Assembly: GCA_031763025.1 (NCBI GenBank)
Contig: JASSKH010000011.1
Coordinates: forward strand, 12,684,580 to 12,748,579
DNA from: Macrocystis pyrifera
Lineage: Eukaryota; Sar; Phaeophyceae; Laminariales; Laminariaceae
Direction: 5' to 3'
DNA length: 64,000 bases
Position numbers and translations under genes: made by a program. The notes under the pieces are model-generated. The model did no database searches. It saw only the letters and a list, made by a program, of their open reading frames with translations, and had not been told where the DNA came from. Numbering within the stretch: position 1 is the stretch's first letter; each line of letters starts with the position of its first letter. Positions 20,810-34,200 of the stretch are shown one piece after another.

Positions 20810-20995
20810 ACCTGAGCCTCGTGTTGGATATCGGATATCGATATCGGAATCGAGTTCGATATGATGCCGATAAACAAAAAAACATAGCGTGTTCGATACG
20901 ATGTCGATGTTTGGTACATGAAAGCTTTCGTTCACAGTCAGCACGAAGAACACGGGGATGCCAGGGGATGGAGGACGACACACCTTCGATATGAT
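20810..20995. repeat. TCGATATCGGATATCG repeat, copy A
   Basis: GGATATCGGATATCG... followed by GATACGATGTCGATG and AACACGGGGATGCCAGGGG. A diverged copy lies at 23915-24110. Confidence 0.5.
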
Positions 20996-22460
20996 ATCCA
21001 CATCGCTCATAATAGTCTAAACCCTAGTCGCCTTCATACGTGTTCGGGCATTTGACCGTTTGGATGGAGCACTTACTGTATTTTCGAGAGCACTCCTCGG
21101 GATGCCTTTTCGACTCCAGGACAACATCCCAAGGGAAACAGTTGCCCCGGGATTTCACGGTACTATCGCATCTGGCAACCGCGAGACGTCCCGGGACTGG
21201 ATTCAACAACCACGGGATTCAACGGGATATTTTGTACGGGATCTAGCCACGACGGGATTCGACGGGATTGTTGGTGCGGGATCCGGCCACCGCGGTACTC
21301 CCCGGCACGAAACCTAGCCACGCCACGACTTGACTAAATCCACTGGACAAATCTCGAGGAATGGCCTCAAAATGTTCCTTACATCACCGGAATTTTCAGT
21401 ATCTTACACGTACCAGATCTATAGTACCAGCACTTTTTTCATTTGCAAAAATAAACTATGAAACAGAAAAAAAGGAGACACAACGTAAGTGAACTCGGAA
21501 CCTGACGCTTGTGCGTTCGCCGTCATAACCCAACTGTCTGCTGGGGGGGGGGGGGGGTTGATTGCCATCTAGGCGTCAGCGGGATGTGGCGTTTCTCTAT
21601 TCACGGGGTTCGGGATGTTCTGAATTTTGCGGGACGTTTTTGTGTGCGAACGGGATATACGTGTGTTTGCGCGGGACTCCTTTGTGCGGGGACTGTGTCT
21701 ACACCTTCCTGCGAGCCCGGGAACAGCATATAAGCACTTGCGCGGGACCCATTTGTGCGGGAGCGATATTTCACATTCATCGCGGGACCACGGGAAAAAT
21801 CCCGAACCCGAACGACGGAAGAAATCCCGAGGGGATGCCCTGCTATATTCTATGTTCCCTCTCAATAATTCCTGCCATTCTTATTATTTGTAACTGGTGC
21901 TGAAAATAAAAACCGGAGACGTTCCAAGAAGAACAGCTTCCTTAGCCGCGTCCTTTTTTGCGAGAGGAACAAGAAAAAGTTGTTTGGCGTTTGTTGTGAA
22001 TTGAGAGCGATCGCTGCACTGGTCCGTAATGGCACGGACTTACTTTTGCGAGCCAACCTATCACGGACCGAGGCCCTAGGCCCTTCGTATGTACGCCCCA
22101 CGATAGGCCCGAAGCACCCGCTTGGATGCGTTTATCTCGAAATATTTTGAAAATGTCGTCTGCGTCACGTACGCGGTCGATGATAGGCTTTCCATCGACG
22201 CCACAATTGTATACTTCGGGAATAAATAAACTGGGAAGCCTCTCTCCCCCGTTTTGGGCCTGTATGTTTACAAAAGGGCAAATGCCAAAATCAGGTACAC
22301 CTGATCCGTTTGAGCCAAAAGGTACATACTAAAACCAAGTAAAAAACGCGCGCCACGAGCGGTGTGATGTCTATGACAAATCGGAAGAAAAAAAAGAATA
22401 CGCCTAAAGCATTAAGCGTGCCACATGGCCTCCAAAATCTGAATTGTCTTGTGTTCTTCA

Positions 22461-22706
22461 GGGTGTAGGTACCACGAGCTCCACTTGGACGTGCAAAGAG
22501 TCACTATTAATATGCTTCGTTTGTTTCGCCACGGCGGGAGCGCGAAGAGTTTTTTTACTCTGGCGCCCTCCCCCCGTTGACAGCTTTAAAGCTTCCAGAC
22601 CGTCCTCGCGGAACCGCCTGCTCGGCACGAAATTGTCTTGCCGTACCAAACCTGAGACCTCCTCGATGCGGGGTGGTGCAGACAAAAAACGCCGAGTGTC
22701 CATGGT
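22461..22706 (-). CDS. Candidate small protein, unknown
   Basis: Minus-strand ATG in an ACCATGGAC context, reading MDTRRFLSAPPRIEEVSGLV then RQDNFVPSRRFREDGLEALK and onwards to VVPTP and stop, 81 residues. No family recognised. A plus-strand frame over the same DNA is Cys-rich and also open, so the strand is uncertain. Confidence 0.25.
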
Positions 22707-23741
22707 GCTGTAAAGACTGCTGTGAACATAGAAAACAACAGAGCAGTACACACGACAACTATTAATAACTGAAGCACATGGCACACTTCAAAAGGAGAAA
22801 AAGTGAAACCAACGTACGCATGTATGCGTGTATATAGGTGCTTTTACGTACCTGGTACGACGTACGTACGAGTACAGAGTGTATACGTCAATATAGAAGA
22901 ATTTCAACCGAGGGAGGGCAGACGCATACGGAGAGAAAACACAGTGTACGTATGGCCTCTCTGATTGGTTCAAAGTTGGCCAGAATCAGTTGAAAGCTAG
23001 ACATAGTAGAAAAAATCAGGTGTACCTTGGCCTTTTCGTTTCTCGCCAAAATCAGTTACAATGTCAGCTTGGCCAATAGCAGGGCTCCTGGTGTGTGTTT
23101 TATACTTGATTTTAGTATGTAACTGTTTTTGGCACGAAAGTGGCCAGGTATACCTGATTTTGGCAAAAAAAAAAAAAAAAAAAAACCAAAAAAATAAAAT
23201 AAAAAATGAAAAAAACAGCTGTGAGATCGAGGATTTTGGTCGAAACTTACCTTCGCAAGCTGTGTGTGGTGCTTTGATGGCTCGTACTACGGGTTTATGT
23301 TAGGGACCACCGTTGTATGGCCGAACCATTGACCAAAATTAGAGCCAACAGAATCGGGGTGATATTTATTGTACGTATATTTATAATGAAGGGTACGCGA
23401 GAAGGAACAAAACAACGAACACGACACCTCACTTTTTTGTTTTTATTGAGTTCCCAGACGAAGGGGGAGGGATATACTAAAATGAAGTAAAACAGAACTT
23501 GAAGGGGGAAAAAAAAAAAAAAATCGTGATTCTGACGAAAATCCCAACCCGCTTCGTACGTACCAGGTACGAGTTAATTGTTTTCAATTTCTGACCCTGG
23601 TGGCGATAGTGGCTCCGTCTGGTCTTTTTTTCGTTTACCCCTGTTTTCAGTCAATAGTGTACCACTCTGCACTTAAGTACAAACACTAAATGTAGATTAT
23701 TTTTCATCACAACTGTTCTTATATTTACGGCCAGAACGGTA

Positions 23742-23846
23742 TTACAGGGGACCATAGCAAATAGGACCAAATTTTGTTAGTAAAAATAGATAAATATATA
23801 GGTTTTTGTGTGTACCCTAGGTGCTATTCACTATGGTCCTCCGTAA
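23742..23846 (-). mobile_element. MITE-1 copy 8
   Basis: Reverse orientation (GGACCAAATTTTGTTAGTAA first), TA on both sides, TIR slightly mutated (TTACAGGGG). Confidence 0.8.
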
Positions 23847-23914
23847 TAGTTATTTTTGGTAGGACCCAACAGCCCACTGAAACGCCTTGAGCGTGCTGCG
23901 ATTGGTGCCGGAAG

Positions 23915-24110
23915 CGCCACGACTATATCGTATCGGATATCGGATATCGGAATCAAGGTTGGGGTCGATACGATATCGATGGACGAACAAAGTTTCACTC
24001 CACATTGGTGATGTTTGATTCCTCGGTACATCGAAGCTCGATGTTTCACTCAGTTCTCGGCATGAGAAGCACGGGGATGCCAGGGGGTCGAGGTCCAAAC
24101 ACGTTCGATA
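23915..24110. repeat. TCGATATCGG repeat, copy B
   Basis: TATCGGATATCGGAATC, GATACGATATCGATG and AGCACGGGGATGCCAGGGGG in the same order as at 20810-20995. Confidence 0.5.
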
Positions 24111-24650
24111 GGTACGATGTATCGGGAATTTGATGCAATGTATCGAACCTTTCGATAATTTATCCATCACACTTCTACTGCTGTAGTTACGATATTTGGT
24201 GGGAGGCCCCTGGGGGGATGGGGAAACGTGAGTGGCAGAGAAGCACGCGATACGCAGTTTATAAGTAGAGACGCCAACCACAGGGTGTGGCCATGGCGTG
24301 ACCAGGAGGTCGAAGAAAAAACACAACAAACCGGGTGACAGACGGAACTGCTGTGCCGATAAGCAAAGCATATGTTTGGCAACAGTGTGGAAGGGGTCTG
24401 CGTAGAAATTCCAGGAGTTCTCGTCGAGTGACCACGGCGATATCGCAACCTCTAGATTTTCTTCGCGAAGCGGCCACCTGGATGGCTTGCTAGCGCCGCC
24501 TGCTCTACGGCAGTAAGACATACCTTGACATACCTTGCGCCATATTTGCGTGCGAACTTGTCTTCCGCGTCAAGAGAGCTCGCTGCCCACGCAATTTACC
24601 GCGTCGAATAAACGCGAAACATAATCGCTAGATCATCGACTCTTAACACG

Positions 24651-24852
24651 GTTCTTAGTGGGATGCAGTTCACCTTTCATGCGACTCGCCGAACACACCA
24701 CGGTGCTTCGCGCATGGTGTACACAATGTCTGCCTGGTCGGTAAAAACCCGACGTTCTCCGTCCCGGCATTGCACCATAGGGATGCGAGGATCTATGATC
24801 ATAAGCCTACGGCCATGTATAACATAGACGCACCCCGCCCCCCCCCCCCCCG
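24651..24852 (+). mobile_element. Poly(C)-tailed SINE, 5'-truncated
   Basis: CGGTTCTTAGTGGGATGCAG through CTACGGCCATGTATAACATA and a C-rich tail. Confidence 0.75.
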
Positions 24853-25150
24853 CTCCACCCTCCCGTCTCGCAACCAAAACTAACCACCATCACGCCGAAT
24901 GTATACAAAAAAGAGGGCACTAACCAAGACCCTCCCCGCCCCTCTCCCCTCTTCGCTTCCCTTGCCCGCTTCTCCTCCCGGCTCAATACCGCCACAACCG
25001 AAAACATGAAAATAACACATCAAAATGTAAATACCGAAACAACAATGAACGAAAAAATGTAAAAACCAAAACCTAAAAAAACAAACAAACCATGCAAACG
25101 AAAAAAATCGCAAACATTAAACAGAGGCGAGAGCGCTTCAAGGTTGGCTC

Positions 25151-25281
25151 ATGGAGCCCACCGCACGCAGGCGTTCCCTGTCAGCACCATCAGGAGCGTC
25201 CCGGGAGAGCCTGCAGCCTCCTCCATTGGTGGAAGGGGGAGGGGGGGAAGGGGACGGGGTAGGGGGCGTGGAGGGAGCGAG
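25151..25281 (+). CDS. Candidate first exon of the large gene
   Basis: ATG after an in-frame TAA at 25118. It reads MEPTARRRSLSAPSGASRES then LQPPPLVEGGG. The proposed donor GTTTCC is weak; other in-frame donors exist at 25228 and 25258. Phase 2 at the chosen end suits the next exon. Confidence 0.35.
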
Positions 25282-28200
25282 GTTTCCAGCTCTGCAGTGG
25301 CGGTAGCACCAAGGGGACGCCCGAGGGGACGCCCGAGGGGGAGCGGGGCGGGGGAGGGGAAGAGGCAGGGGGAGGGGAAGGGGAGGAGGGGGGAGGGGAC
25401 GCGGCCGTGACACGAGGTACGGTTGGTGTCAGGGGTGTGCGGAGGGGGTGTACTCATGTCATGGGTGGCCGTAGTCGTCTCGGGGGCGGGGGGAGGGGGG
25501 TAGCCGCCGCCGCCGCTGCTGCTGTTGTTGTTGCTTCTGCTGCTGGCAGTGGTGCTGGTGGTGCTGGTTCTTGTTGAGGGGGGGGGGGGGGTGTCGTTGC
25601 CGGTGTAGATGGTTGTTGGTCGTGTTGGTGGCGTGTTTGTCGGCGGTGGTGGCGTTGGGTGTCAGTGTCGGCGATGGTGTTGGGTGTCAGTGTCGGTGGT
25701 GGTGTTGGGTGTCAGTGTCGGTGGTGGTGATGGCGGTGTTCGTAGTGATGGTGTTGGCGGTGTTGTGTGGTATTGACCGTGTTGGTGGCGGTGGTGGTGT
25801 CGGTGTTGGTGGTGTTGGTGGTGTTGGTGGTGGGGTCGGAGTTGATGTTAGTAATGCTGGTGCTGTGGGATATTTGATGTAGGTATTAATGGTGTTGGTG
25901 TTGGCGATGTTGGCGTTTGTGTTGATGTTGGTTTCGGTATTTCCGGTGTTGGTATCGGTGCTTTTTTTTGCGTGTCGGTAGCATTGATTTGTGTTGGTGG
26001 TTTGTGCTTTGCTTTTCCTCCCTCTTGACCCCTTTCCTGGCCCCGCCCTTCATGACCCCCCCCCCATCCCAACCATTGCAGACCCCTTTCGAGCCCAACT
26101 GTCACTGACCCCTCCCCACCCTCACAAACCTTGCGATGACACTCCCCCCCGCCCTCAACCCTTTTGCTGGGGTGCAACAGCACTCTCCGAGAACCGCCGG
26201 AGGAGTCAGAGGGGAGGAGGAAGGTTGCCGATGGCGGCGGTGGTGGTGGTGGTAGCGGTCGCCTGACAGGTGAGCCTGGCGAGCGAGGTGGGAGGGGTTG
26301 CAGCAAACAGAAAGGCTGGGAAGGGCCGAGGGTGAAGGGGAGAAGAGGGTGGGGAAGGCGAAGGGAGGCGGTAACGAGGGGGGAGGGGAGAGTGGGAGGA
26401 GAAAGGGGTGGTGGGGGAGGGGAGAGGAGGGGGGGGGGGGGGTTGTACGGGGAGGGGAGGGCAGGGGGGGAGGGGGAGGGAGGGGGCGGAAGGGGGCAAA
26501 GGAAAGTAGGAGGACAGAGGAGGGGGGGGGAGAGGCAGGGTTATACGCATGCAGTATGGTATGGTACGGTAGGTATGTTTTGGGATTGATCGACACGATA
26601 TGGTATGGTATGGTACAGCACATTGTTGTACGGAATAAACCGCGGCCATATAGCCCCTCGACTGACGAGAGCCCCTACGCCCGTCGAGGAATGAAAGGCG
26701 AGCCAGATCAAAACTCAGCGCCCCCCCTGCTTGCGCGCCTGCGCCGGCAATACTACTACCTCGGCCGGCTTAACGAGGCGCGCGTTTGGGTGGGGGGGGG
26801 GTCGATTCGCCAGCTCAGATTACTCCGTCAGGGACTAGATGCGCCCTACTCGGTCACAGGCCAGCGATACATGCTCGAGAGATATATACCGGTATACCGG
26901 GTATTTGCTTTCCAGAGGTACAAGGCTGAATATTTCTTGTAGCCCTTCTATGGCAGCATCGGAAGTAGCTGCCCAAGAGCGCCCACGTTTAAGGCCTACT
27001 TGGTCCGATACAACAAGCGATGTGCCCTATAACACACCCTGCCCTCCTCGTGCCTCGGAACTCCTTCGCCCCCAAAGGCCGCGATGCTGATGATGATGAT
27101 GATGATGATGATGTTGCTGGCGATGCTAACGTTAGCGATAATGAGGCATTATCCCTGACGATGCGGAACGGGGAACTCCAATTCGTTGATGACGACGATG
27201 ATGAAGGTGATGATGATGACGATGGTGATGGTGATGATGATAGTGATTGTGGGGATGGTGGTGGTGGTGATGATGATGGTCACGACTCAGAACCAGCGGG
27301 TTCAGAAGAACTATCGGGGAGAGGCGGGAGCGGCGGCAGAAGCGACCCAATCTTCCAGCGGCGATGACGATGATGATAGCAGTGACGATGATGGTGGTGG
27401 TGGTGGTGATGAGGGTGATGATGGTGAGGGTAGTGATGATGTTGGTGAGGGTGGTGACGGTGATGGTGGTGGTCAAGATTCAGAGGCATCTGGGTCAGAG
27501 GTGTCAGGGGAATCAGCAGGTTCAGTGGCTGAGGCGGCAGCTGCAGCGGGAGCGGGAGCCGTACCGGCTCAATCGTCTGGCGGAGGGGGGGGGGGGGCGG
27601 GGGCCGGGGAGGTGGAAGAGGGGGGTGCTCTTTCTGATAGTGATGGTGGGCTGTCCGATGATGGCACGGACATAAGCGAAGACCAGGAGGAAGAAGATGA
27701 TGAGATGGAGGAGGAGGAGGAGGAGGAGGAGGAGGATAACGTGCGGGGAGGGGAGGGACAAGAGAAGGACGAGCGGGGGGGGGGGGGGGGGGGGAGACGT
27801 GGAACGTGGGGAGGAGGATGGGGTTTCCCAGTCGGATGAGGCGGTGTCGGACCGTGAGGGTAGGGGTGCGGCCGGTGAATGGGTGGGGTGGGGCGGGGTC
27901 GGGAAGAGGAAGGACCGACGAGCGGGGGGCGACGGTGTTGGAAGGCGTAGGTGGTGGTGGTGGCGGCGGTAGCGGCGGCGGTGACGGTAGCGAAGGGACC
28001 ATGGGGGACGTCATGGACGTGGAAGGAGGTGGAGAAGGAGGAGAAGGAGGGGAAAGGCGGGAGGGAGGTGGGGGGAGTGAGGATGATGCAGACAGCGAGG
28101 AAGGGCTGGACCCAGAGATTCTAAGCGGGATTATTCGGACGATGAAGCAGGGGCGGAAAGTGCAGCACCTCTACAAGGGCCTCGGACAGGTGACGCAGCA

Positions 28201-31200
28201 AGCAGCAGCAGCAAAGGCAGAGGCAGAGGCAGAGGCCGGAGCAGTATCTGGCAGCAATAGCAAGCAGCAGCAGCACGAGGCACATGTTGTTGTGTGTAGG
28301 TTTTGGTCGCGTCCTGTCCTTTCTTCTCTCCCGCTCTCACGTGATTGGATTCGATTGATGTTCATTCTGTGACTATTAATAAAACATGTACTTGAGCCAT
28401 CTCCAAAACGGTCATTAATGGTACTGTATCAAGCACCCCATCATATAGACTCAGCTCCTCCGAGGACCCCCGACATAGCGACCTAACCAATGGTTGGTAA
28501 CTCTAGTGCCATCAACCATCTACGATACGAGAAGCATTAGGCCCCAGAGGCACGGGCAGGATGATGATGCTGCCGTGCCGTACGACTCCTTGCGCCAACC
28601 ATCACCATTGCAAGCCAGACACCAGACACCAATCTCTATCGTCCCCCAATGGAGCGGTGATCGTTGCAGTACTTTCCATCCACGTTTTTATGGACAATTT
28701 TCTCCTCTGGTGGTGGCCAAGGGGGTCAAGGAAATATGGCGCTATTACGGGGGACCATGGTAAATTGAACCAAATTTTGTTAGTAAAAATGGGGAAATAA
28801 ATATGATTTTGTGCGTACCGTAGGTCCTGTTAACTATGGTCCCCGTATTAGCACCAGGTATGTACTTGCGCGCTTATGTAATACAACTCTGGCCGAAAAT
28901 AGAAGGACCGCGCGTGGTCTTCATATCAGTGTATAAAAGTCCTTGTGCTTCCACCTAGAGGGTACCATCTACCGCTCTGACCCGAAATATAGTGAACGTT
29001 AGCATATAATTACTCAATCCCAAAGGTGTATATATTGTGGGTCAGAGTGCTATTAATATTACGTTTAGTTTCCTACGGGGGGAGGCATGTAAACGAAACA
29101 AAAAAGAAACCACACTTCGTACCGAATTTTCGAGACCCGGACCGGGGAGGTGATTTTACTAAAAACCAAGTGAATTTTATAAGATTGAAAAAAAAAAAAA
29201 ACGACTTTCGTAAAATCGTCCAGAAAGCCCCCCACCCCACTGTCCTGTTCCTTCGTCCGGACTTTTTTTTAGGAGCGTGGTGTCGTCTTTCTCTTTTTGT
29301 CGTGCTCCCCTGCGCTTACTCGTGTATTTTGTGATGGGTGGATATCGAACAAATACGTATCGGCTTCGAATTCATGTATTACGGGGGTCCATAGTTAACG
29401 GGACCAAATTTTGTTAGTAAAAATAGGTAAATATATAGGTTTGTATGTATACCGTTGGTCCTATTAACTATGGACCCCCGTAATAGTAACATACCTGGTA
29501 CGTACGTAAAACATCGATAAACGATATATCAAAATTGATTTGACGTCCGTAAATAACGATAAATCCATTCGATACCGCTAAACGATGAATCGAACCGTTT
29601 TTCGATAAACAAATAACTGATTTTTTCGTTTTTTGGTTTGTTTTTGTCTATCGTCTGTTACGTAAGGGGTGGCGGAAGTACTGCACCGCTGCCAAAAAAG
29701 AAATTAAAGCCTGTCGCTTGCGCGCCGTTTCGAGCCTGAAACCCCTCGGAAACGGGGACGAACGGAGGCAGCCCCCCCCCCGCCGTGGTGGAGGCGGCAT
29801 CGGTGAAGAAGATGGCGGCGGCGGGAGCGGTGACGGAAACCGGAGCCGACATGGGAGCGTTGCTGCTAGCGGCGGTGGTGGTGTTGGTAGTGAGAAGAGG
29901 AAGCAGTCGAGGCAGAAGCATAGCGAGGGAGGAAGAAGAGGAACAAGAGGAGGGAGGGCTGGAGGAAGGGGGGGAGGAAGGGGAGGTTCAAGCTCTGGGG
30001 CAATGATCCCGACGACTACTCGTGTCGCCCGTAGGTCGACCATGGAGAGCAGGATCGAGGGCAAGCGGCCGGTGGGTCGAAAGAGAGCGAAACAGGAGCA
30101 GCAACAGCAGGAGCAGCAACAGCAGGAGCAACAGCAACAGCGGCAGCAGGACGGAGAGGAGGAGGAAGAGGACGAGGAGAAGGAGAGGGTGGGGGGACAG
30201 AAGCACGGGATAGGGGAGGCGGGAGTTTCTAGCGAGGAGAGTGGGGGGGGAGGGAGGCGGGAAAGGAGGAGCGGTGGCGCTAAGCAGGAGGAGAAGGAGG
30301 AGGGGGGGGGCGTAGAAGAAGAGGAGGAGAGCAAGGAAGAAGAAGAGGAGGAGGCGGCGGAGGAGGGAGAAGGGGGGAGAGAAGGGCATCCTGTAGGGGA
30401 GGAACAGGGAGGTCGGGGGGGGGGGGCGAGGGTAAGGGCGTGGCGGCGGCGAAGGAGGACCGCGGGAAGAAACGAGCCAGAAGCAAGAAAGAGAGAGGTG
30501 TGGATGAGTGTTTTTTTTGGGGGGGGTTCCTGCAGAAGTATGGTGCTGTCACGAGTATTCCGTCTTAACGTGGCCGTTGATAAGATCCGATTTTCGGCGA
30601 CAATTAAAATGGTGCTAGTATATCATGCTGCCGTAAGAAACGTTTAACAAAAGTTTAGAACGGAGGCTTTCCACATCCTAGGCATCGTCGACACCCTGGT
30701 CGCACTACCGCTTCTTCCCCACCCCCCCCCCATCCTGTGATGCCACTTTTTCCAGGTCGAAACCCCCTCCTCCCTGCTCCCTCCTTGATCACCTTCTCAC
30801 TTACTTGGCAGCTGCTGCTTATTGTTCATTCCCCTCCCACCGTATACCCCCCCGCACACCACACCCCCCCTTCCCCTCATTCTCTTATCATATCAACCCC
30901 CCCCCCCCCCTCTCCCCCATCCCATCTCCCCCCCCCCCCCCCCCCTGTCACACCGAAAAACAATTCAAAGAGTTCCACGCTGTCTTTCCTGTGCAAGCAA
31001 GAAAGTCCGCCTCACAAGCGGTCCTTAGCAGGATGAAGCTCACCCTTCATGGACACTCGCCTAACACTTCACCGTGCTTCGCTTGGTGAAAGCAGTGTCT
31101 GCCCGATCGGTTAAAACCTGACGTGCTCCGTCCCGGCATTGTTGGGATGGGAGGGTCTATGGTCATACGACTATGATCACCCACATCACATGAGTACACC

Positions 31201-34200
31201 CCCCCCCCCCCCCCGCCCCCTTCCTTGCCCCCCCGGCCCCGCCTCTATTCCAGCTCGAATACCCCCCCCCCCCCCCCCCGATCATGCGGCTACGGCCATG
31301 CATGGCATGAGTACACCCGCCCCCCCACCCGTTCCCCGATCCGCCCCTCTTTCACCTTGGACTCCCCCCCGCTCCCCCCACCCCTTCCCCCCTCCGCCCC
31401 TCTTTAATATTGAACTCCACCCCAACCCTCCGCCTCTTCTTCCTCGCAGTCGCCTATGGGCCCCGACGGGCAGCCACCCCCCGCACGAACACTGCTGGAA
31501 ACGCTAGCATTCCGCCTCCCCCAGTTGGTTCTCCCAGGGGAGTCGACCCTCCCCCCGGGGGGGTAGGGGTTGGCGTGGGGGTGAGGGTAGGCCCGACAAC
31601 AAGCCGGTACCCCATCGTCTCGGGCCGGGGGGGGGCTCTCCCCGCTCAAGACATGCCCGAAGAGGGACTGGAAAACCGTTCCTATGGAGATGGCGGGGGA
31701 GATAAGGGTGGTGGGGGTGGGGCGGGGGGTGGGACGGGAGAGGTTGGGGGGCGCGTCATGCTTCGGCCGTCGATCGTATTGGCGAGGAACCCGAACCGCG
31801 AGGGGAATCAGTGGCCGGCCCGGCTCTGCGACAGGGACGAGGTGGAGGAGAGCTTTGCACACTCGGCTCTGGGGGCGGAAGCGCGGGTGAGTGGGGATGG
31901 GGTGGGTGGGAGGGGGGTATGGTTGGGGTGGGGATAGCGGGGGGGGGGGGGGGGGGGGAGGTAGGAGGAGGGGAGGAAGCTCTTTGAATAGGGCACGGTA
32001 CGGTACCGTACGGTACGGTACGATGCAGTACGGAATTCCAATGAATGACTCCGCAAAGTACATTAGGGTACGGTAGGTGCAATTATTCGGGGTGCGGTGA
32101 TGTACGATACGGCGAGGTACGGTTCAGCGAAGTCAAGCTCGGTACAGCTTATACTACGATAAAGCTCATCACGGTATACATGTACGGTATGGTACGGTTT
32201 TACACGGTACGGTATGGTACAGTACGGCACGGTACAGGACGGTATGGTTCAGCACGGTACAGAGTATAAAATATTAGTTCACGATATGGTATGGTACGGT
32301 ACGGTACGGTACGTTGTTGTACGGAATAAACCGCGGCCATATAGCCCCTCGACTGACGAGAGCCCTACGCCCGTCGAGGAATGAAAGGCGAGCCAGATCA
32401 AAACACAGCGCCCCCCCTGCTTGCGCGCCTGCGCCGGCAATACTACTACCTCGGCCGGCTTAACGAGGCGCGCGTTTGGGTGGGGGGGGATCGATTCACC
32501 GGCTTAGATTACTCCGTCAGGGACTCGTTCCGCCCTGCTCGGCCACAGGCCGGCGATACACGCTCAAGACGTAACATTATCGATATACAGTAGGCGTACA
32601 GCAGTAATTGGGATGGACCATGCGCATAGCTGTAATTTTATGTTTTTGGGTGCTAGACAAAAACCGGTATATTGTGTATTTACCCAGAAAACGGTATATC
32701 TGGCATGGAATATCGAATACCCATCGATATTATATTTTCTAGGTTTTTGGGTATTCGACAAAAAAACGGTATGTTGTGTTATTTTTTCAGAAAACGGTAT
32801 AATGGGGGCTTTCTGCGGCAATTGACGGTATAGTGCAACTCCCTAGCAGGAAGCACCTTTTAGATATACGAAGGGCAAAAATCTTATCCCTCGTCACCAC
32901 TGCGAAAAAAAAAGAATGCTCTTTTGGTACTGCTGTTCCGTTTTGGCGACAAACTACTCAGAATTTGACTGGTTTGTCCCCTCAATGCGGCCGCGGTCCT
33001 AAAAAATGGTCAAGTCCCAAGTGGTTCACACCTTTAGACGGACCGTCGATTCGAACTTGATGATGTTGTACGTGGTACACCTTTTAGGGCCGACATGTTC
33101 CTGATCTGAGGGGTCAAAACTCGCGTTTCCGGATGGGAGCCGCATACCCTGCATTATCTACCGCATATATTGTTGCTTTGTTTTGCTGTGTTTCCTGGGT
33201 TTGATCTGTGGTGCTGGAGATCAATGTGTGTAGGTAATAATGACGACCGCTTAGGATATGCTGTAGGTGTGGTCTGTAGTATATCGTCATGTGTCCGACG
33301 TGTGAAAAAAAGATCAAGGGACACCTCAGATTGTGATACCGGAAGTTTTGTTCGGTGCAAGGACTGCGGTCCCGTTTCGCGGACAAAATACTTGGAATTT
33401 GACTGCTTTTGTCCCCCCAAACGGGACTGCAGCGCTGAAAGGGTTGAGAGGAGGAAAAAACGTCCTTGTCATACAAACCCCCCCAACGCGGTGGGTACCC
33501 CATGCGTGGAAAGAGTCCGTGTCGTGCACACCCTACCCCCCTACCCGTCAAACGTGATGTAGACGTATATAGATAGCTGTATAGATATATTGTACAACTG
33601 GTACCTGGTGTGTCGTACATTATTTCGATGCGAGTCGACGAGGGAAGAAAGGGCTGCAGTCTTCGCGCGATGAAAAAAAAAACAAGGCACGGACCATAGT
33701 GGGAGGCGGGGGGAGGGGGGGGATGCCTGCTGTGTGACCCCGGGTCTGGGTTACGACTAAGAGGCAGCGAGAGAATAAGGGCGAAGATTATCATTGGGAT
33801 GGAGAAATAGTATGTACGTACAGTAAGTATATATAAAAGAAGCAGAACAGAAACACAGAAAGTGGATTTATCTATCGGCCCGGAAAGCTTCAGAGAGCAT
33901 CGAATGGCGACATGGCGTGTCAGATGCGTGTAAGATTTTCTCGTCGCTAAAAAAAGACCCCCCCCGCGGTCAAGGAAGCAAGGGGAGGGAGCGCAGTGCT
34001 TGTGTACCGACACGGATGAAAGTTTTCTGTGTGCCCTGCACAAAGTTCCGCTTACGTTCGTGTCTTTTTTTGCGCGGGGATTGGGTAAGTCGATCGCTGA
34101 TTTCGTAGAGACAGGCCGCCCGGAAAGGCATGCAGGTAGGGCTGGGCACTGGCTGATTGCGTCAGCAGCGATTAGGAGACTGGATTGTAGCAGTGTAATG

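Larger units (their letters stand above)
22787..25150. other. Gene-poor stretch
   Basis: Contains MITE-1 copy 8, the second TCGATATCGG repeat, a poly(C)-tailed SINE and AT-rich unique DNA. A 223-codon minus-strand open frame (23850-24521) overlaps the dispersed repeat and resembles no family I know. Confidence 0.4.

Noticed and set aside
23850..24521. 223-codon minus-strand open frame as a gene
   Set aside because: Its 3' part is the dispersed TCGATATCGG repeat and MITE-1 edge, and no family or splice signals were recognised. Kept only as a note.
27280..28014. 244-codon minus-strand Pro/His-rich frame
   Set aside because: Complement of GAT/GGT/GAG triplet repeats; the plus strand gives an acidic low-complexity protein with splice borders.
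31756..32082. Pro-rich minus-strand frames near 32 kb
   Set aside because: They lie opposite the exon 31450-31886 and the GGTAC array and consist of PPPP and RTVPYRTVRYRTV repeats.
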